Source: Gemmatimonadota bacterium (GTDB lineage: Bacteria; Gemmatimonadota; Gemmatimonadetes; Palauibacterales; Palauibacteraceae). From it: DNA of 11,777 nucleotides. Below are positions 8,974 to 11,777 of the stretch, piece after piece (within the stretch, counting starts at the first letter, position 1; every line of letters starts with the position of its first letter). Location: the NCBI GenBank assembly GCA_016649455.1, contig JAENXO010000035.1, positions 1 to 11,777 on the forward strand, in the 5' to 3' direction. The notes beneath the pieces were generated by a model. The model was given only the letters and a program-made list of their open reading frames with translations, did not search any database and was not told the origin of the DNA. The translations under genes and the position numbers were made by a program.

Positions 8974-9314
8974 GACTCGCCCGTCCCCTCGTCCTCGTCC
9001 GGGGTCCAGGCCTCGCCCCATTCGTCTATCGCGCGGCGCCTGCTCTCCTCCACCTCGCGGATGATGCGGCGCGCTTCGCGCTCGGCGGGATCTTCAATCG
9101 GCAGCAGCCGTTCGGTGGCGCGCACCTCGTAGTCGAACAGCAGGCGGCGCAGATCGCCCAGTCGATGCAGGACGAAGGGCAGCGCCTCCGCCAGTCGATT
9201 CTCGTCTTCCAGACGCTGGATCAGGTCGGCGAACAATACGAGTTCGAGCCGCACCCGCTCCTCCGACGGGGGGCCGGCCCGGCGTTCTTCTTCGTGGTCG
9301 TTGTGTTCAGTCAT
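8970..9314 (-). CDS. Small acidic helical protein of unknown function
   Basis: I do not recognise this 114-residue protein. It is charged and predicted mostly helical: an acidic N-terminus (EHNDHEEERR), a helix from about 18 to 70 with leucine-rich stretches (LELVLFADLIQRLEDENRL, then FVLHRLGDLRRLLFDYE), the turn LPIEDP at 71-76, a second very charged helix about 77-101 (EREARRIIREVEESRRRAIDEW), and an acidic tail TPDEDEGTGES. There is no signal peptide, membrane segment or cysteine, so it should be cytosolic. Its stop overlaps the start of the alarmone hydrolase (ATGA), marking it as first gene of that unit and a possible partner or regulator. The start at 9314 is preceded by GAGGAG directly against the ATG (9315-9320), which is unusually close. 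Codon use and the ATGA junction make it probably real. Confidence 0.75.
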   Translation of the reverse strand: MTEHNDHEEERRAGPPSEERVRLELVLFADLIQRLEDENRLAEALPFVLHRLGDLRRLLFDYEVRATERLLPIEDPAEREARRIIREVEESRRRAIDEWGEAWTPDEDEGTGES

Positions 9315-9320
9315 CTCCTC

Positions 9321-9337
9321 AAAAACCCCTCGAAGGG
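9321..9337 (-). promoter_or_regulatory. Small hairpin plus T-tract in the leader of the acidic-protein gene
   Basis: On the minus strand a short stem CCCT-TCG-AGGG (9337-9327) is followed, after one more G, by five T residues (9325-9321), ending 6 bases before the start codon. The shape is that of a weak intrinsic terminator or attenuator. The stem is only 4 bp, so chance is a real alternative. No minus-strand gene ends just upstream that would need a terminator. Confidence 0.25.
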
Positions 9338-9414
9338 CGCGAGGTGCCCAGCAGAGTACAGAAGGCGCGGCGGGTCCGCTTGCCAGCAGAACCGTGGCCT
9401 GCGAAGGTGCTCGA

Positions 9415-9993
9415 ATGAATATGCGAACAGTAGTCCTGCTTCCGGCATTCGCGTTAGGAGCCACCGGCACGCTTCGGGCGCAGACGGACGAGAAGCCCAG
9501 GCCCGTGGAGTCCGTGGATCTCGAGCGCTACGCCGGGCTGTGGTATGAAATCGCCCGGATCCCGAACCAGTTCCAGAAGGACTGCGCCGGCGCCGCGACG
9601 GCGACATACGAGCTGCGGGACGACGGACGAATCGACGTCATCAACCGGTGCACGAAGGACGACGGCAAGGTCAAAGAAGCCCGCGGAGTCGCCCGCCTCG
9701 ACGACGAGGGCGGTGCGAGGCTCGAGGTCAGCTTCTTCAGCATCTTCGGCTGGCGCCCGGTCTGGGCGGACTACTGGATCCTGGCCCTCGGCGAGGACTA
9801 CGAGTATTCCGTCGTCGGCGAGGGAAGCCGGAAGTACGGATGGATCCTCGGCCGCAACCCGACGCTCGACGAGAGCCAGTTTGAGGCCCTGTTCCAGACG
9901 CTTCGCGACCAGGGATACGACCCGGCGGAATTCGAGGTGTTCGACTCGGCAGCGGCGGCGTCCGCGGAGGCTGGGAGCCAGGGCCTGCCCTAG
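9415..9993 (+). CDS. Secreted/periplasmic lipocalin (Blc family)
   Basis: A 192-residue protein with a Sec signal peptide (1-22, predicted cut LRA|Q) and a lipocalin barrel. The first conserved lipocalin block is GLWYEIARIPNQFQKDC (41-57); C57 and C79 (YELRDDGRIDVINRC) are placed to form the usual disulfide; the later blocks ADYWILALGEDYEYSVVGE (118-136) and YGWILGRNPTLDE (141-153) match bacterial Blc. Blc-type lipocalins bind lipids or other hydrophobic ligands and are linked to envelope stress. E. coli Blc is an outer-membrane lipoprotein; this protein has no lipobox cysteine, so it is probably soluble in the periplasm or secreted. The start at 9415 has GAAGG at 9403-9407 with a 7-base spacer; a second in-frame ATG lies at 9421. 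The C-terminus carries an Ala/Ser-rich tail after about residue 177. The next gene is convergent. Confidence 0.92.
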   Translation: MNMRTVVLLPAFALGATGTLRAQTDEKPRPVESVDLERYAGLWYEIARIPNQFQKDCAGAATATYELRDDGRIDVINRCTKDDGKVKEARGVARLDDEGGARLEVSFFSIFGWRPVWADYWILALGEDYEYSVVGEGSRKYGWILGRNPTLDESQFEALFQTLRDQGYDPAEFEVFDSAAAASAEAGSQGLP

Positions 9994-10024
9994 ACTGTCG
10001 CCCGCGCCATTCAGGCGGCCACGC
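9994..10024. other. Short convergent intergenic gap
   Basis: Thirty-one GC-rich bases separate the stop codons of the convergent lipocalin and beta-propeller genes. I see no strong hairpin with a T-tract on either strand, so if termination occurs here it is Rho-dependent or runs into the opposing gene. Confidence 0.4.
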
Positions 10025-11188
10025 CTACTGCTTCAGAGCGTAGAGCCGCCCGTCGATTCCGGCGACGTAGACTACTCCGCCCACGATCGCCGGCGTCGAG
10101 AACACGCCCCCGGTCAGATAGCCCTCGATCCTCTCCGGAGTGAACTCCCACAGGCCAGTTCCAGTCTCCTGGTCCACCGCGAAGAAGCCGGGTCGGAGCT
10201 CCACCCCCTCGAAGTAGTACGGGGAGGCACTCAGCCCTCCAATATAGACCACGTCGTCGGCCAGTACGGGATCGCTCCACGACCAGCCACCGGTCCGGAA
10301 CTCCCAGATCGTGCTCCCGGAATCCGCATCCAGCGCGTAAAGCGACAGGGCATCCGAACTGCCGATGTAGAGGACGCCGCCGTCGAACACCGGCGCGGAC
10401 TCGACCCACGAGCCATCCTCGTTTACGTGTTGCCACTGCTGGTCTCCCGTGCCCGCATCGAGGGCGAACACGCTGGCGCTGCGGCTGCCCGCGAACACCT
10501 TGCCGGCTCCGATCGCAGCTGCCCCCTGCACGAGCCCGCCCGTGTCGAAGCGCCAGAAGAGGGTGCCCTGCATGGCATCGACCGAGTACACGTGACCGTC
10601 CCGGCTCCCGAACACGATGTTCCCGCCATCCGCGACCGGGGTCGAGCGGATCGGACCGTCGGTCGCAAAGCGCCAGAATTCCAGTCCGGTGTCGTTGTAG
10701 ATCGCGTACAGGACCCCGCTCGCGCTCCCGACATAGATCACACCCCCGCGATTCATCGGAGAGGAGTGGCGGTAGTCGTAGGAGTACGGCGGATCGGTCG
10801 CCGGCAGCACGCGCTCGAAGCCCGCACTGCCGAGGTCGAAGCGCCAGAATTCCTTCCCCGAATCCAGGTCCAGCGAGTACAGGTACCCGTCATCACTCGC
10901 GAATACCACGTGCTCGTCGACGACCTCCGCACCCGAGCGAATCATCCCGCCCGTCTTGAACCGCCACACCACCTCCCGGGTCTCGATGTCGAATGCATAG
11001 AACCTCGAGTCGTCGGTACCGAAGTAGAGGACCCCATCGTGGTAGGTCAGTGGAGCCCAGATCTGACCACCGATTTCCTGGCTCCACAGCAGATCTCCGG
11101 GGTCCGGGCGCAGCTGTGCGAGCGCGGTGCCGGTCGACAGAACCAGCAGGAGGCTGGAAAGGGCCGCTGTGAGGATCGGGCGTTTCAT
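10025..11188 (-). CDS. Secreted PQQ-like (BamB/quinoprotein-type) beta-propeller repeat protein
   Basis: A 387-residue exported protein: signal peptide 1-24 (predicted cut ALA|Q), then almost entirely repeats of the PQQ enzyme-like type, each with a [VIL]YFGS-D-G-x-[VL]YALD-x-x-[TS]G-x-x-x-W-x-F consensus. Eight tryptophan-docking positions are visible (W35, W75, W115, W172, W212, W252, W295, W347), spaced about 40 residues with longer inserts before the fourth and eighth, and a final strand GRLYALKQ that would close the ring, consistent with an eight-bladed propeller. It has no catalytic c-type heme motif and no evident full quinoprotein dehydrogenase active site, so I call it a binding or scaffold propeller; specific function is unknown. 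BamB is a lipoprotein, whereas this lacks a lipobox. The start at 11188 has GGGAG at 11197-11201 with an 8-base spacer. It is convergent with the lipocalin and divergent from the serine hydrolase gene. Confidence 0.88.
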   Translation of the reverse strand: MKRPILTAALSSLLLVLSTGTALAQLRPDPGDLLWSQEIGGQIWAPLTYHDGVLYFGTDDSRFYAFDIETREVVWRFKTGGMIRSGAEVVDEHVVFASDDGYLYSLDLDSGKEFWRFDLGSAGFERVLPATDPPYSYDYRHSSPMNRGGVIYVGSASGVLYAIYNDTGLEFWRFATDGPIRSTPVADGGNIVFGSRDGHVYSVDAMQGTLFWRFDTGGLVQGAAAIGAGKVFAGSRSASVFALDAGTGDQQWQHVNEDGSWVESAPVFDGGVLYIGSSDALSLYALDADSGSTIWEFRTGGWSWSDPVLADDVVYIGGLSASPYYFEGVELRPGFFAVDQETGTGLWEFTPERIEGYLTGGVFSTPAIVGGVVYVAGIDGRLYALKQ

Positions 11189-11226
11189 CGCTTGAGCTCC
11201 CAGTCTTTGAGGGCGAGATAAGACCG

Positions 11227-11235
11227 AATATAGCA
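11227..11235 (-). promoter_or_regulatory. Extended -10 promoter element for the beta-propeller gene
   Basis: On the minus strand the bases read TGCTATATT, an extended -10 (TGn followed by TATATT, 5 of 6 matches to TATAAT). Transcription starting about 7 bases downstream would give a leader of roughly 30 bases with the Shine-Dalgarno inside it. No good -35 is seen at 17 bases, which is tolerated by extended -10 promoters. It stands out as an AT-rich patch in a GC-rich divergent region. Confidence 0.45.
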
Positions 11236-11280
11236 AACCGCGATCGGAACTGCGGACCGCGGGCCGGTTACGTGTCCATC

Positions 11281-11777
11281 ATGCGATGCACCTTCTCGTC
11301 GATGTTGGTTCGCGCGTTCCTGGTCGGAGTGCTCGTAAGTGCGGGCGCGGCGGGCGCTCCGGCCGTGGTCTCGGCCCAGGAATCCGGCCCGGAATTCGTC
11401 GGGCCTCCGAACCCGCCCCTGTATGACGAGGCGCGCCTCGAGCGGATGCTCGCGGCAGCCGACGACCTCCCTGCCCTCACCAGCCTGCTGATCGCCCGCA
11501 GCGACTCCCTTATCGTCGAGCGCTACTACAACGGCATGCGGGCGGACCAGGCAGTCAACGTGAAGTCGGTCTCCAAGACCCTGCTGTCGCCGATGGTGGG
11601 AATCGCGATCCGCGACGGGCTGCTGGAGGGGGTGGAGCAGCCGCTGTCCGAGCTACTGCCGGACTACTACGAGCGGCTCCGGGCGCGTGACAACCGGGAC
11701 CCGCGCAAGGAGGAGATCCGGCTCCGGCACCTGCTCACCATGCAGACGGGGCTCGAGACGACCTCGTTCGGCAACTA
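11281..11777 (+). CDS. Exported serine hydrolase, beta-lactamase/class C PBP family, 3' end missing
   Basis: The first 165 codons of a plus-strand gene cut by the right edge. Residues 1-32 form a signal peptide (LVRAFLVGVLVSAGAAGAPA core, predicted cut VSA|Q). The mature part begins the beta-lactamase-fold alignment: LTSLLIARSDSLIVERYYNG (66-85), then VKSVSKTLLSPMVGIAI with the catalytic SxxK (S96, K99), then DGLLEGVEQPLSELLPDYY and IRLRHLLTMQTGLE, which are the standard conserved blocks of the family. The later YxN/YxS and HxG-type motifs lie beyond the edge, so activity (esterase, D-aminopeptidase, beta-lactamase-like) cannot be told apart. The start is taken as the ATG at 11281; a GTG three codons upstream (11272) and an ATG at residue 8 are alternatives, and no strong Shine-Dalgarno decides. 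It diverges from the propeller gene across a 92-base gap. Confidence 0.88.
   Translation, partial: MRCTFSSMLVRAFLVGVLVSAGAAGAPAVVSAQESGPEFVGPPNPPLYDEARLERMLAAADDLPALTSLLIARSDSLIVERYYNGMRADQAVNVKSVSKTLLSPMVGIAIRDGLLEGVEQPLSELLPDYYERLRARDNRDPRKEEIRLRHLLTMQTGLETTSFGN

Noticed and set aside
8401..9314. Toxin-antitoxin (toxSAS-type) pair formed by the acidic protein and the alarmone hydrolase
   Set aside because: toxSAS toxins carry a (p)ppGpp-synthetase fold. The acidic protein is too short, helical and has none of the synthetase motifs, so the arrangement alone does not support a toxin.
9545..11221. Plus-strand frame of 558 codons across the lipocalin and propeller genes
   Set aside because: It runs out of frame through the lipocalin and antisense to the propeller; composition is shadow-like while both overlapped genes have clear family motifs.

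Overview
The window is high-GC bacterial DNA with dense, mostly co-directional genes. No rRNA, tRNA, CRISPR array, insertion sequence or phage gene was recognised. All three exported proteins have a Sec signal peptide with a predicted Ala|Gln cleavage junction. A non-model high-GC Gram-negative such as Gemmatimonadota would fit, but that placement is an impression and not a demonstrated assignment.

Region 1 (1-9314, minus strand) is a compact stress/envelope gene cluster. In transcription order it holds a 114-residue acidic protein of unknown function, a MESH1/SpoT-type single-domain (p)ppGpp hydrolase joined to it by an ATGA overlap, a 175-base gap, a tandem-domain universal stress protein, and a very large cyclic beta-1,2-glucan synthase gene (ndvB/chvB/cgs type). 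The ndvB start overlaps the usp stop by 13 bases. The ndvB reading frame is open for all 2418 codons in the window and leaves the left edge inside its C-terminal GH94 phosphorylase domain, so roughly the last 400 residues are missing. The many antisense and out-of-frame ORFs within it are high-GC shadows.

Region 2 (9415-11188) holds a plus-strand lipocalin with a signal peptide and, converging on it, a minus-strand secreted eight-repeat PQQ-like beta-propeller. Region 3 (11281-11777) is the 5' part of a plus-strand exported serine hydrolase of the beta-lactamase/penicillin-binding class, cut by the right edge. It is divergent from the propeller gene.

How the parts may work together (inference): cyclic beta-1,2-glucans are periplasmic osmoprotectants in Proteobacteria. 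Linking their synthase to an alarmone hydrolase and a nucleotide-binding stress protein suggests that envelope glucan output is coupled to starvation or osmotic state. The lipocalin, propeller and serine hydrolase look like separate envelope or periplasmic housekeeping genes. The most interesting items are the alarmone-hydrolase/USP/glucan-synthase cluster and the unknown acidic protein coupled to the hydrolase.
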